From DATEDA01 sp963820965 (GTDB lineage: Bacteria; Pseudomonadota; Gammaproteobacteria; Burkholderiales; SG8-39): DNA of 64,000 nucleotides. The position numbers and the translations under genes were made by a program. Shown piece after piece: positions 20,308 to 35,764 of this stretch (the stretch's first letter is position 1; each line of letters begins with the position of its first letter). A model generated the notes under the pieces. That model saw only the letters and a program-made list of their open reading frames with translations. It was not told the origin of the DNA and made no database searches. The DNA lies in assembly GCA_963820965.1 (NCBI GenBank), contig CAWGCC010000021.1:62001-126000 (forward strand). The letters are read 5' to 3'.

Positions 20308-20319
20308 GCGCCGGAAGAG

Positions 20320-21141
20320 TCAGTCGGAGGAATAGCTGTGGTCGAGGTCGGGGAAGCGTCCGGCCTTCACGTCGGCGGCGTACGCCGCGAACGCGCGCGC
20401 CATCTGCTTCGCCCATCTCGGCGTAGCGCTTGACGAAGCGCGGCGTGAAGTCGTCGATCGATGCCGAGCAAGATCGTTCACCACCAGCACCTGGCCGTCG
20501 CAGTGCGGCCCGGCGCCGATGCCGATGGTGGGAATGCGCAACCGCTGCGGTGATGCGCTCGGCGAGCTGCCAGGGCACGCCTTCCACCACGATCGCGAAA
20601 CACCCGCACTGCTCGAGGAACTTCGCGTCGTCGAGCACGCGCTCCGCATCGTCGAGGTGTCGCGGCCCTGCACGCGGTAGCCGCCGAACTGGTGCACCGA
20701 TTGCGGCGTCAGCCCGACGTGGCCCATCACCGGAATGGCGGCGTCGACGATCGCGCGCACCGGCGCTTCCACGCGACGGCGCACCCTCGAGCTTCACCGC
20801 CTCGGCGCCGCCCTCCTTCACCAGGCGGCCGGCGCTGCGCACCGCGTCCGCGACGTGCGGCCTGGTAGCTCATGAACGGCAGGTCGCCGACCACGAGCGC
20901 GCGGGGCCGTGCGCGCGTCACCGCTTTCAAGTGATGCACCATCTCGTCGACGGTGACGGGGAGCGTGTTCTCGTAGCCCAGGACCACCATCCCGACGCTG
21001 TCGCCGACCAGGATCACCTCGACGCCGGCCTCGTCCTCGAGGCGCGCGGTGGGAAAATCGTACGCGGTCAGCACCACGATCTTTTCGCCGCGACGCTTCA
21101 TCTCGAGCAGCGTCTGCACGGTGATCTTGGGCGCGCGTCAT
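20320..21141 (-). CDS. panB: Ketopantoate hydroxymethyltransferase
   Basis: Makes ketopantoate from 2-oxoisovalerate with methylene-tetrahydrofolate. Signatures: KIVVLTAYDFPTARLEDEAG, VEVILVGDSVGMVVLGYENT, LPVTVDEMVHHLKAVTRARP, ALVVGDLPFMSYQ, GHVGLTPQSVHQFGGYRVQG and a C-terminal FPDLDHSYSSD. The best start is ATG 21141 (MTRA...KITVQTLLEMK after one indel), which overlaps the stop of the upstream kinase as ATGA. At least five indels overall. Colocation with folate genes is sensible because its C1 donor is a folate. Confidence 0.94.
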
Positions 21142-21823
21142 CGCGTCTCCCACGAAGGAACGTAGAACTCGGTGTTCACGACCGGCTCCGCGATGCGACG
21201 CACCAGGTCGGCGAAATGGCGCTCGTCGTTGACGAAATCCATCGCGTCGGTGTTGACGATGAGGAGCGGCCCCGCGGAATAGTTGAAGAAGTAGTGATTG
21301 AAGGCGTCGTTGAGCGCGTCGAGATAGTCGCGCGAGAGCGCGCGCTCGTAGTCGCGGCCGCGCATCTGCACGCGATCGAAGAGCACCGGCGCCGACGCCT
21401 GCAGGTACACGGCGAGATCGGGCCGGGCCACCTTGGCCTCCAGCTCGGTGGCGACGCGCTCGTAGAGCGCGAGCTCGTCGTCGCCCAGAATCACGTTCGC
21501 AAAGATGCGGTCGCGCGCGAACACGTAGTCGAACACGACCAGGTCCGCGAATAGATCGTTCTGGCGCCAGCGCGAGCTGCTGCTTGTAGCGGTTCATCAG
21601 GAAGACGAGCTGGGTCTGGAACGCGTAGGCGCCCGCGTCCTCGTAGAAACGCTCGAGGAAGGGATTGTCGTCGACGCGGTCCTCGACCAGGCGCCCACCC
21701 AGTCGCCGCACGATCAGGCGCGCCAGCGACGTCTTGCCGACGCCGATGTTGCCTTCGATGGCGATGCGGGTGCACCCACGCGCGAGGATGCGGTCGACGA
21801 ATCTCCGCGTAGATCGCGTCCAT
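21138..21823 (-). CDS. Deoxynucleoside kinase (dGK/dCK-type)
   Basis: P-loop kinase of the deoxynucleoside kinase family: TRIAIEGNIGVGKTSLARLI (Walker A), VEDRVDDNPFLERFYEDAGA, FQTQLVFLMNRYKQQ, VVFDYVFARDRIFANVILGD, the substrate and lid region RPDLAVYLQASAPVLFDRVQ with MRGRDYERALSRDYLDALND, and NTDAMDFVNDERHF. About 225 residues. It phosphorylates deoxynucleosides for salvage; base specificity cannot be assigned. The N-terminal third has indels near 21565 and 21770; the rest (21138-21536) is clean. It is sandwiched between folK and panB with overlapping ends, an arrangement I believe occurs elsewhere but whose logic is unclear. Confidence 0.88.
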
Positions 21824-21824
21824 G

Positions 21825-22325
21825 TCAGCCCATCGTTCGCCAGAGAACGCGCTTCGACGCCGCGGGACGCCGCCCGAGCGTGCCGCCACCAGCGCCGCAA
21901 CCGGCGTGCCGGTCCGCGGGCAGACGAAGCCCGGCGCAATTTCGCGCAGCGGAATCAGCACGTAGGCGCGGGAGTGAAAACGGGGATGCGGAAGGATCAG
22001 CGGCCCGAAGACGCCGGTCTCGGCGCCGTAGGCGATGAGATCGAGGTCGATCTCGCGCGACTGCTGGTGGCCGCCGGTTCGTCCCATGCCCGCCTCGATC
22101 GATTGCATCGCTCTAACAAATCAGGCTGCGGGAAGTAAAGGCTCAACTTCCGCGACCGCGTTGATGAACCGCGGCGCGCCCGGTATCCCGTCCGGCTCGG
22201 ATTCGTACAGCGAGCTCACCGCGTTGACGCGGCGCGGCGCCCGCGCTCTCCAGAGCACGCACGGCCGCCAGCACGGACGCCTCGCGGCGTCCCAGGTTCG
22301 ATCCTAATCCGACGTACGCGATCAT
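21825..22325 (-). CDS. folK: 6-hydroxymethyl-7,8-dihydropterin pyrophosphokinase
   Basis: Opens MIAYVGLGSNLGRREASVLA, the universal HPPK start, followed by FINAVAEV-type sequence and the signature REIDLDLIAYGAET and LPHPRFHSRAYVLIPLREIA. HPPK pyrophosphorylates hydroxymethyl-dihydropterin for folate synthesis, the step after FolB. The start ATG 22325 overlaps the folB stop (GTGATG). The C-terminal end is uncertain: a TGA at 21825-21827 just before the kinase start needs one frame correction. Length about 166 residues, normal for the family. Confidence 0.92.
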
Positions 22326-22727
22326 CACCGGTGGGGCGGCGCGACTGACGGTCGTACAGACAGCGGCACGTCGCGCGCGAGAAATACTTCGACGTGGGAG
22401 AGGTTGTTGGGAAACGGGAGATTGAGTTTGCGCAGGCGAATTTCCACGCGCGAGACCGGAAACGCTTCCACGACGGCGGCGCAGATCTCGTCGCCGAGCG
22501 ATTCGAGCAGCCGGTAGCGCTTCTCGCCGCCGACCACTTCCATCACCTTGCCGTAGATGGACTCGTAGTTGATGGTGTCCTGCAGCGAGTCGCTGCGGCA
22601 CGCGGCGGAAAGATCGCAGTGAATGTCGAGATCGATCTGGATCTTCTGACCGACCTCGCGCTCCGCCGGCGAGACGCCGTAGAAACCGAAGACAGTGATG
22701 TCCTTGAGCCGGATGACGTCGGCCACG
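22325..22727 (-). CDS. folB: Dihydroneopterin aldolase
   Basis: 134 residues in one clean frame: VIRLKDITVFGFYGVSPAER (with the catalytic-region Tyr and Gly-Val-x-x-x-Glu), VGQKIQIDLDIHCDLS, DTINYESIYGKVMEVV, RYRLLESLGDEICAAVVEAF and VRLRKLNLPF-type ending. It converts dihydroneopterin to hydroxymethyl-dihydropterin and glycolaldehyde. The start is GTG 22727, 8 bp after the stop of the PD40 lipoprotein; without that stop being in a different frame the two would appear fused. The stop overlaps folK. Confidence 0.93.
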
Positions 22728-22735
22728 TGTCGCCT

Positions 22736-24359
22736 CAGTTGATCACGCCGGAGAGGTCGACCGCGATAGATCCCGGGCCTCGGGCTGGTCGGGGTGACGC
22801 CGAACACCGGCATCCACAACTGGTCACCCGCCCCCCACGCGGGGCTCATCGACATGGTCGTGCGATACGCAGTCGCGTTTCCCGTCAGCCAGACGCCGGT
22901 GATGGCGAGCGGCGCCGAGAGCTCGCCCCCGTCGATATCCACGAGTTCGAACCAGGCCACCCCGCCGCGTGTGCGCCGGTAGACCAGCCACGCTTCATCC
23001 GGTGACCACACCAGGTCGCGCATCGTGTCTCCGGTCGGCACCGTGAGCAACAGCACCGCGCTGCTGCCCGACACCAGGTAGATGGCACCGCCGACACCCG
23101 GCGCGGTCGGAACCACGGCCAGAGCGGAGCCGGCCGGCGACCACACCATTTCGAGCGCGGGCCCCGGCAACCCCGTGACCTCGGTGGTCGTTCCCCCGCC
23201 GGTCGCGGTCTGCACGATGTACAGCGTTCCGTCCCTGGCTACCACCGCGAGCTCCGAGGTCACCGGATTCCACGTCTTCAGCGGCGGCTTGAACGTTCCT
23301 GGCGACCCCGAGGCGATCGAGCCGCCGGTACTGCTCATCTGGACGACGTTCGCGTTGTCGGTATCGACGACGTCGCCATTGAGGGGAGCGCCGTAGATCT
23401 CCCAGCGCCCCGTTGCCGTCGGGTCGGAGACGAACGTCAGCCAGTTCTGGTCGGTGGAAAACGTGGGAGAGAAGTTTCGCGGCCTGGGCTGCCCGGCCGT
23501 CACGGTCACGCGCTGGTTCTGGATCAGGTCGTAAATAAACACGTGATAGGAATCGATCGCCGCGTTGAACTGGTCGGTGAACACGCCCTGGAACGCCACC
23601 AAATGATTATTCGCCGAAATCGCGGGCGCGGTGAACTGCTGGCGCCGCTCGGAAGACGGCGCTGCGTTGTCCACCGTGAGGCGCTGAAACGTCTGGGACC
23701 CGAAATGACCGACGTAGATGTGCCGCGGACGGTTTGCCGACGGCACGGGAGTGTAAACCGTATCCGCCCAGTGCGCTTCGAACGAGAGATCCGGCGCGTA
23801 CACGACCTCGAAGTTGTTCCCGACCGGTGGCGGCGTCGCGTCGGTCGCGACCCCGCCGGCGAACCGGAACACCTCGCTTCCCAGAGCTGACATTGAGGGA
23901 GCGCCGGTAGTAGAAGTCGGGCCCGCCCGAGATCAGCGTCACCGCGCCCGCGTCGTTTGTCACCGGCGCGGTCACTCCGGCCACCAGGATGTTCGTGTTC
24001 CCGCTCGCGCTGCTCACCGAGTTGGTCGCCCGCGCCGTCACCACGTAGACGTCGGACGTCGCAGGCGCCACCCACCGAACCGTGAGCTGGTCGTCCTCGA
24101 TGAACGCCCCGCCGGTCGCCGACCAGGCCATCACCGGAATGTCGCCCGGGTTGGCGGACGAAGAGCGCACGTCCGCCGTCAGGAGCAGGGTGTCGCCTGC
24201 CGAGCCGGTCTTCGGGCTCACGAGGATCTGCTGCACCTGCAGAGGTGTGGAGGTCCCGTCGCCCGCTTCGACCACCGGCTCGTCGCTGCCGCACGCACCC
24301 ACGGCCAACCCCACCAGGCCGGCCATCACGAATCGACCGAATCGCTCATTCTTCTTCAA
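22736..24359 (-). CDS. Lipoprotein with Ig-like domain and PD40/TolB-like propeller
   Basis: Start TTG 24359 is supported by a strong SD (GGAGGT, 8 nt upstream). The signal VMAGLVGLAVGAC gives a good lipobox (VGAC) with cleavage before Cys and Gly-Ser-Asp following. Residues of about 40-130 look like an Ig-like beta-sandwich (LLLTADVRSSSANPGD, VMAWSATGGAFIEDDQLTVR). The rest has PD40-type blades: FSPTFSTDQNWLTFVSDP, LEMVWSPAGSALAVVP and RDLVWSPDEAWLVYRRTRGG. It ends GIYRVDLSGVIN at 22736 after one extra G is removed; another indel lies near 23893. Such proteins are usually binding scaffolds at the envelope. It is first in the transcription unit leading to folB-folK. Confidence 0.7.
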
Positions 24360-24539
24360 GACCGCAAACCTCCAACTGGACCGGCGCCCGGGAGCGCAGC
24401 CACGGGCCCGCCCGACTCTGGCAATAGAAACGGAATTACAGGGTGGGGTTGTCGCTACGAACGATACGCGCCCATCCCGCTGGTTTTCAAGCGCTTTTTG
24501 CGGGGCGGCGGCCCCGTGGGGCCGCCGGCGGCCTGGAAC

Positions 24540-24578
24540 AAAAAAAGCGCGCCGACGGTTTCCACCGCCGGCGCGCTT
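24540..24578 (-). terminator. Intrinsic terminator of groESL
   Basis: On the minus strand, a 14-bp stem AGCGCGCCGGCGGT / ACCGTCGGCGCGCT with a single G-T wobble and a GGAA tetraloop, followed by T7. It begins about 24 bp after the groEL stop. Confidence 0.92.
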
Positions 24579-24601
24579 CGTCGCACGCTCGCGCGTATCG
24601 A

Positions 24602-26228
<1,627 letters not shown>

Positions 26229-26268
26229 GTCTTGCCTCCGTTTCGATTGATTGGAATGAACGGTTCAA

Positions 26269-26555
26269 CTAGAGAATCGCGAGGATGTCGTCCTCGTTCA
26301 TGACGAGGCACTTGGTGCTCTCGATCTCGATCTTCGGTGCCGGCGTACTTCCCGAAGCAGGACGCGGTCGCCCTTCTTGACTTCGGGCTCGATGCGCTCG
26401 CCGCTGTTGGTGCGCCGACCCTTACCGACGGCGATGACTTCGCCCTCGTGCGGGCGCTCCTTGGCGGTGTCGGGGATGATGATGCCGCCCTTCTTCGTCT
26501 CTTCCTTGTCCAGGAGCCGGACGATCACGCGGTCACCCAGTGGGATCATCTTCAT
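26269..26555 (-). CDS. groES: 10 kDa co-chaperonin GroES
   Basis: 95 residues. MKMIPLGDRVIVRLLDKEET and GGIIIPDTAKERPHEGEVIA are canonical; the mobile-loop region KKGGIIIPDT is intact. An indel near 26335 shifts the C-terminal third (TEIEIESTKCLVMNEDDILA, ending IL) into another frame; corrected, it stops at TAG 26269. The SD AAGGAGG lies 6 nt before ATG 26555. The promoter and CIRCE-like operator are 80-140 bp upstream. Confidence 0.95.
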
Positions 26556-26634
26556 AGGTATCCTCCTTGGCTCGGCTTGGTGCGTGGCCGGTCGAGGATT
26601 GACGGCCGGTGTGTGTGGTCTAATTCTGTATGAT

Positions 26635-26661
26635 CTGGCAGTCGACGTCGTCGACTGCTAA
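26635..26661 (-). promoter_or_regulatory. CIRCE-like HrcA operator, variant sequence
   Basis: Read on the minus strand: TTAGCAGTC-N9-GACTGCCAG, against the CIRCE consensus TTAGCACTC-N9-GAGTGCTAA. Arm length and the 9-bp spacer match exactly, and the C-to-G change in the left arm is mirrored in the right arm, keeping dyad symmetry. It lies just downstream of the -10 element and within the groESL leader, the usual CIRCE position. hrcA is not in the window. Confidence 0.72.
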
Positions 26662-26670
26662 CTGGACGGT

Positions 26671-26698
26671 ATCTTAGCCCGTAATCCGTCCTGAGCAA
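26671..26698 (-). promoter_or_regulatory. Sigma70-like promoter of groESL
   Basis: Minus strand -35 TTGCTC (26698-26693), 16-bp spacer, -10 TAAGAT (26676-26671). Transcription would start near 26664, at the edge of the CIRCE-like operator, so repressor binding would block initiation or early elongation. Confidence 0.6.
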
Positions 26699-26725
26699 GT
26701 GAAAATTTTCGTAAGACGCCGGCGG

Positions 26726-27502
26726 TCAGGATGGAAGCGCCGAAGGGCCGCGCCCGATCGCCGCCAGGCCGAGCAGGGTCAGGTCGGGCGCGAGCGCCAC
26801 GGGCTGGGAGCAGCATCGCAGAACCGGGCGGCGTGGCCACCGGTGAGCGAGACGCGGCACGCGTCTCCCGGCTCGCTCTCCAGCAGCGCGACCGCCGCCG
26901 CGATGCGCCCCCGCCGACCCGAGCGACCGCGCCCCGACCGCATGGCGGACTGCGGTGTCGTCGATCGCGTCGCGCGGCTCGGTCCCCAGTCGAAGTCGTC
27001 GCGGCAGCTGGGCGGTGAATGCGTGCATGCGCCGAGAGCATCATCTGCGGGCCCGGCATGATGAGCCCGCCCACGAAGCGGCGGTCGAGCACGAGGTCGA
27101 CGGTGATCGCGGATCCCGCGTCGACCACGATGGCGTTGCGCCGCGCGCCCGGCGCACGCGCCCCGCACGCGGCGCACAGGCGGTCGACGCCCACGCCGCG
27201 CCGGCCGGCGCGTGGCGATCTCGATCGGCATGCGGGGCGCGGTGGGTGACACGACCAGCGGTCGAGGCCCGCGACGCGCGACGACTGCGCGCACGACGCG
27301 CGTCGGTCGACGCGCGGCCGCACCGACGAAATCACCGCGCGCGATCGATCGGCTCGCCGCGCGCAGCACGCGCGCGACGGCGCGCGCGACCTCTCCGCGC
27401 GTGCGCTCGCTCGGCATCCGCGTCGAGCGACCGCACGACGCGCTCCGTCGACCACGCGCGATCTTGATGCGAGGTGTTGCCGATGTCGACGCACAGGATC
27501 AT
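26726..27502 (-). CDS. coaX: Type III pantothenate kinase
   Basis: First step of CoA synthesis from pantothenate. It begins MILCVDIGNTS, the ASKHA phosphate-1 motif of CoaX. Later segments are VDAGSAITVDLVLDRRFVGG, GLIMPGPQMMLSALHAFTAQ-like sequence, LTGGHAARF and DLTLLGLAAIGRGPS. About 258 residues, normal for the family. The start ATG 27502 overlaps the birA stop as ATGA. Many indels, particularly in the GC-alternating stretch 27200-27480. It works downstream of PanB and PanC, which are encoded elsewhere in the window. In many bacteria birA and coaX are neighbours, as here. Confidence 0.87.
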
Positions 27503-28322
27503 CCCACCACCTCGATCGTCTCGCTGTAGAGCAGCGCCTCGCTCCCGTCCCGTTCGAGTCGACGCGCAGCGCGCCGTCGGGCGCCGACGCCCGCGCACGA
27601 CGGCGCCTACGCGCCGTCACGCATCGGGCTCGAACGCCACCGTCGCGTCCCCGCTGCACGAGGCGCGCTTCGTACGCGGACACGCAGCGGCCCGAAGCCG
27701 TCGCGCCGGAAGCGATCGTAGTACGCCTCGATCGTACCGAGCGACGTCGGCGAGCAATGTCGGCGCGGTCCCATTCCGCGCCGGTGAGCGTGAGGCACGA
27801 GGCCGCGGGTACGCGCAGACCGGCGGGAAACTCGTCGGCGCGCGCGTTCACGTTGACGCCGATTCCGACCACCAGGTGCGAGAGCACGCCGCCCGACGCC
27901 GACGATTCGGCGAGGATGCCCGCGATTTGCCCCGCGCGCACACCACGTCGTTGGGCCACTTCACGCCGACCTCGACGTCGAGCAGCTTCGAGAGCACCAC
28001 CGACGATCGCCATCGGCGACCACCAGCGTCACCGGCAGCGCGCTCGCGCGCGTCGCCGTCCGGGCGCAGGATCAGCGACAGCAGCACGATCGCGCTCCGC
28101 CGGGCTCGACCACGTGTGCCCGCGCCGGCCGCGACCGCGCGCGCTGGATGGTCGGCCACCACCACGGTCCCCTCCGGCTCGCCGCGCGCGCGCCAGCTCG
28201 AGCGCGACGTCGTTGGTCGAGTCGATTTCGGGATAGAAGTAGATGCGACGTCCGAGGCGCGCCGTGGCCAGGTGGCGCTGCACGTCGGCCGGGCAGCGGA
28301 CCGCATCGCACGCCGCCGTCAT
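27499..28322 (-). CDS. birA: Biotin-[acetyl-CoA-carboxylase] ligase
   Basis: Ligase that biotinylates the biotin carrier protein, linking it to the accA pathway. Core motifs: RIYFYPEIDSTNDVALELA (the DSTN biotin-adenylate segment), EGTVVVADHPARA (variant of the GRGR loop region, disrupted by indels), LDVEVGVKWPNDV, HLVVGIGVNVNARADEFPAG and ASCLTLTGAEWDRADI. It ends EALLYSETIEVVG with the stop overlapping coaX. No clear N-terminal winged-helix domain: the sequence before RIYFYPE is only about 25 residues, so it is probably a class I ligase without repressor function. The start ATG 28322 overlaps the nadC stop. Confidence 0.85.
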
Positions 28323-29205
28323 CACAACAGCTCGAGGCTCATCGGCGCGGCAGGCGCGGAATGGGTGAGCGCGCCGACCGAGATGAAATCGACGCCCGGC
28401 AGCGCGTAGTCGCGCACCGTCTCGAGCGTGATGCCGCCCGACACTTCGATCTCGAGCCGGGCGTCCGCGTGCGCCCGACGGAATTCGCGCACCAGCTCGC
28501 AGCGCGTCGCGCCACCTGCGTCGGGCGAGAAGTTGTCGAGCATGACGCGGTCGACGCGCTTCGGCCAGCAGCTGCGCGCAGGAACTCGACCGAGTCGACT
28601 TCCACCTCGACGAAGCCGCGCGCGCGCGGCGCGGCGCGAGATGCTCGATGAGCGGCGTCGCGGTCCGCCGAGCGCGCGCACGTGGTTGTCCTTCACCAGC
28701 ACCATCGCGCTCGAGCTCGCGCCGGTGGTTCTGCGCGCCGCCGCAGCGCACCGCGTACTTCTCGAGCTCGCGCCACAGCGGCGTGGTCTTGCGCGTGTCG
28801 AGGATCACGACGCCCGTGCCGTCCACCGCGTCGACGAAGCGCGCCGCGCAGCGTGGCGACCCCGCACATGCGCTGCAGAAAATTGAGCGCCGTGCGCTCC
28901 GCCGCCACGATCGACGCGGCGCGGCCCGTGGACCCGGGCGAGGGCGCCGCGCCGGCCGGACGCGCTCGCCGTCGCGGCGCCGCCGCGTCGAAACGACACG
29001 CGCGGGTCGATCTGGCGGAACACTTCGCGCGCGAGTCCACGCCCGCCACGACCGTCGCCTGCGCCACGCGAATCTCGGCGTCCACGGCGTGCTCACCCAG
29101 CCCGAGGAATGCCACCGTCGCGTCGCGTGCGCCGCCGCATCCTCGTCGAGCGCGGCGCCGCACCATCGCGCTCACGCGCGCCGCATCGAGGGGCGTCGAG
29201 TCGAG

Positions 29206-29209
<4 letters not shown>
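28322..29209 (-). CDS. nadC: Nicotinate-nucleotide pyrophosphorylase (carboxylating)
   Basis: Converts quinolinate and PRPP to nicotinate mononucleotide in NAD synthesis. Motifs: AERTALNFLQRMCGVATLRG, VVILDTRKTTPLWRELEKYA and VRCGGAQNHR, MVLVKDNHVRALGG, VDRVMLDNFSPDAGG, LEIEVSGGITLETVRDYALP and GVDFISVGALTHSAPAAPMS. About 295 residues. The start ATG 29209 has an SD GGGAGGAG and overlaps the uvrB stop as ATGA; its own stop overlaps the birA start. Several indels. nadA and nadB are not in the window. Confidence 0.92.
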
Positions 29210-31271
<2,062 letters not shown>

Positions 31272-31275
31272 GCGA

Positions 31276-31736
31276 TCACCGCGTCGCCCACGTCGCGCAC
31301 GCGGAAGTCGCGCGATCGCCACCGCGGGCGACGCAGTCTCTCGTCGTTCGCGCACGAGCAGAATGACGAGCACGATGACGACGACGATCAGCACGGAAGC
31401 AGAATCGTCGGACCAGGCGCGGCGGTCCCAGCTTCTCTTCGCGCAGCGCCGCTCTCGATCTCCCACGACGGACCCGGGCCCGGCGGCCGGCGCGCCGACG
31501 CGCGCCCCGATCATCGCCCAGAGCCTGTTGCCGTCGAGGCCGAGGAACTCGGCGTAGGTGCGCACGAAACCCTTGAGGTAGGTCTCGCTGGGAAACGCGT
31601 CGAAGTCGTCCTCCTCGAGCGCGCTGATGGTCTGCACGGAGATCTTGGTCTCGCGGTTGACCTGCTCGACGGAAAGCTTCCGCTCCTCGCGCGCCGCGCG
31701 CAGGATCTCGCCGACGGTCTTTCCTTCCGTGATCAC
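31276..31736 (-). CDS. RodZ-like helix-turn-helix membrane protein
   Basis: N-terminal HTH_25/RodZ domain (GKTVGEILRAAREERKLSVE, VNRETKISVQTISALEEDDF, AFPSETYLKGFVRTYAEFLG, LDGNRLWAMI), a short linker and a transmembrane helix ASVLIVVVIVLVILLVR, then a short tail. RodZ couples MreB to the membrane in rod-shaped cells; short versions without the beta-domain are common. The start is GTG 31736. An indel near 31430 shifts the membrane segment, and the end is uncertain, with TGA 31276-31278 the best candidate. It precedes uvrB by a few bases. Confidence 0.72.
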
Positions 31737-31810
31737 GCGTCGCCCTCCCGGCCCAACGTCGGCGCAATCACCGCGTCCCGTCCAGCGACCGGCGCGGCCC
31801 GCGGCGCCAA

Positions 31811-34562
<2,752 letters not shown>

Positions 34563-34694
34563 AGTGGTGCGGTTTACGAAATCGCTCCGGCTCCGGTCCG
34601 CGGTGGATCATCGAACCCGTTGCGAAACGGGAAAATAGCACCGTCCGCCGGGGCGGTCAACCGACGGGGTGCGCGGCGTGGGCCCGGCGCCGCG

Positions 34695-35591
34695 CTAGGG
34701 AGCCGGATCCATCGCCACCAGCGCGATCCAGCGCTGGTCCGGGCTCACGGCGATCCGCGTCACCGTCGCGATCCCCGCGTCCGCGAAGTCGGCGACTTCG
34801 CGCCAGCCCGGTCCGGCGAAAGGGCGCGCGGCGTAGAGCTTCGCGCCCCCGGCCATCACCAGGGTCTCTCCAACCCACGCCGCATCCTGCCCCTCGCCGA
34901 CGGCATCGATCAGCGGGAGGGGCTCGCTGGCTGGCAACGAAAGCGGCAGCAGCCGGAACGCGTACGTGCCATCGCTCTCGCGGGTGAGAAAGCTCACGCC
35001 CCTCCCGGCGGGCGCGACCAGGATCGATCGACCGATGTCGCGCGCCAGCACGGTCTCGCTCTGCGTCTCCACGTCCACCAGCCGGAGCGTATGCGGTGCG
35101 CCGACCACGAACACAACCAGCATGCGTTCATCCCACCACGCGAAGTAGCCGACGGAGTCGACCTCGCTCGCGACCACCCTCGGGTTCGAGCCGTCCATGT
35201 CGAAGTGCCACAGACGCTGCGTGCTGTCGGCTTCGACGCGCACGGCGACAAACCCATCGCCGGGGGGTGCCAGCGGAGTCGGCGAGTACTCGCTTTCGCC
35301 GGTGAACGTCACCCGGGTAACGACGTCGGCCACCCGGTCGAATCGAAACACGTCCGTCTGCCCCGACGAATCGGTCGCGACGTAGAGGAACGCACCCCCC
35401 CCGGGAAGGAAACACGGCTGGTTGTCATAACCCGGCCGGCGGGTGACATTGCGCGGTTTACCCACCTGGAACGAGTCGCCCGTGACCCGGAGGTCGGCCA
35501 CCCAAATGTCGGCCGAGGGCGGCTGGGCCACGGCCGGGAGGGAAAAGACAGACAGGACCAGCATCGGCCCGACCAGGCGCATATATTGCAT
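34695..35591 (-). CDS. Secreted PD40/TolB-like beta-propeller protein
   Basis: 298 residues, intact frame. A signal peptide (MRLVGPMLVLSVFSLPAVAQ, counted from the second Met) precedes DIWVADLRVTGDSFQVGKPR, then propeller blades with PD40 character: YDNQPCFLPGGGAFLYVATD, SEYSPTPLAPPGDGFVAVRV and VTRIAVSPDQRWIALVAMD. No catalytic residues are evident; TolB-like propellers bind proteins. The start could be ATG 35591 or 35582; neither has a clear SD. It is divergent from the sugar dehydrogenase gene and 132 bp upstream of valS. Confidence 0.65.
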   Translation of the reverse strand: MQYMRLVGPMLVLSVFSLPAVAQPPSADIWVADLRVTGDSFQVGKPRNVTRRPGYDNQPCFLPGGGAFLYVATDSSGQTDVFRFDRVADVVTRVTFTGESEYSPTPLAPPGDGFVAVRVEADSTQRLWHFDMDGSNPRVVASEVDSVGYFAWWDERMLVVFVVGAPHTLRLVDVETQSETVLARDIGRSILVAPAGRGVSFLTRESDGTYAFRLLPLSLPASEPLPLIDAVGEGQDAAWVGETLVMAGGAKLYAARPFAGPGWREVADFADAGIATVTRIAVSPDQRWIALVAMDPAP

Positions 35592-35638
35592 AAACTTGCA
35601 CCACTCGCTTCAGAGGATGGAGGAACTTGCCCGGCGAA

Positions 35639-35667
35639 TTGACGGCCCCGTCCCGGGAGGGTATAAT
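35639..35667 (+). promoter_or_regulatory. Near-consensus sigma70 promoter
   Basis: TTGACG (35639-35644), 17-bp spacer, perfect TATAAT (35662-35667). The expected start near 35674 gives a leader of about 90 nt before ATG 35765 of the sugar dehydrogenase gene. This is the best promoter match noticed in the window. Confidence 0.75.
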
Positions 35668-35764
35668 GAAGCTCCCCGTAAATCCATTCAGACCTTCGGG
35701 CGCAGGCGCGCCCTTCGACCCGGGGCCCGGAGTGTGCGGGCGGCCGGGTGACCCCGAACGCAGG

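Noticed and set aside
24506..24527. Second perfect GC hairpin (CGGCGGCCCC-GT-GGGGCCGCCG) beyond the groEL terminator
   Set aside because: No T tract on either strand and a 2-nt loop before fraying. It may back up termination but does not stand as a terminator by itself.
34640..34665. CCCGTT-GCGA-AACGGG hairpin upstream of valS as a regulatory T-box-like element
   Set aside because: Only a 6-bp stem on the wrong side for a leader, with no T-box consensus and no terminator alternative.
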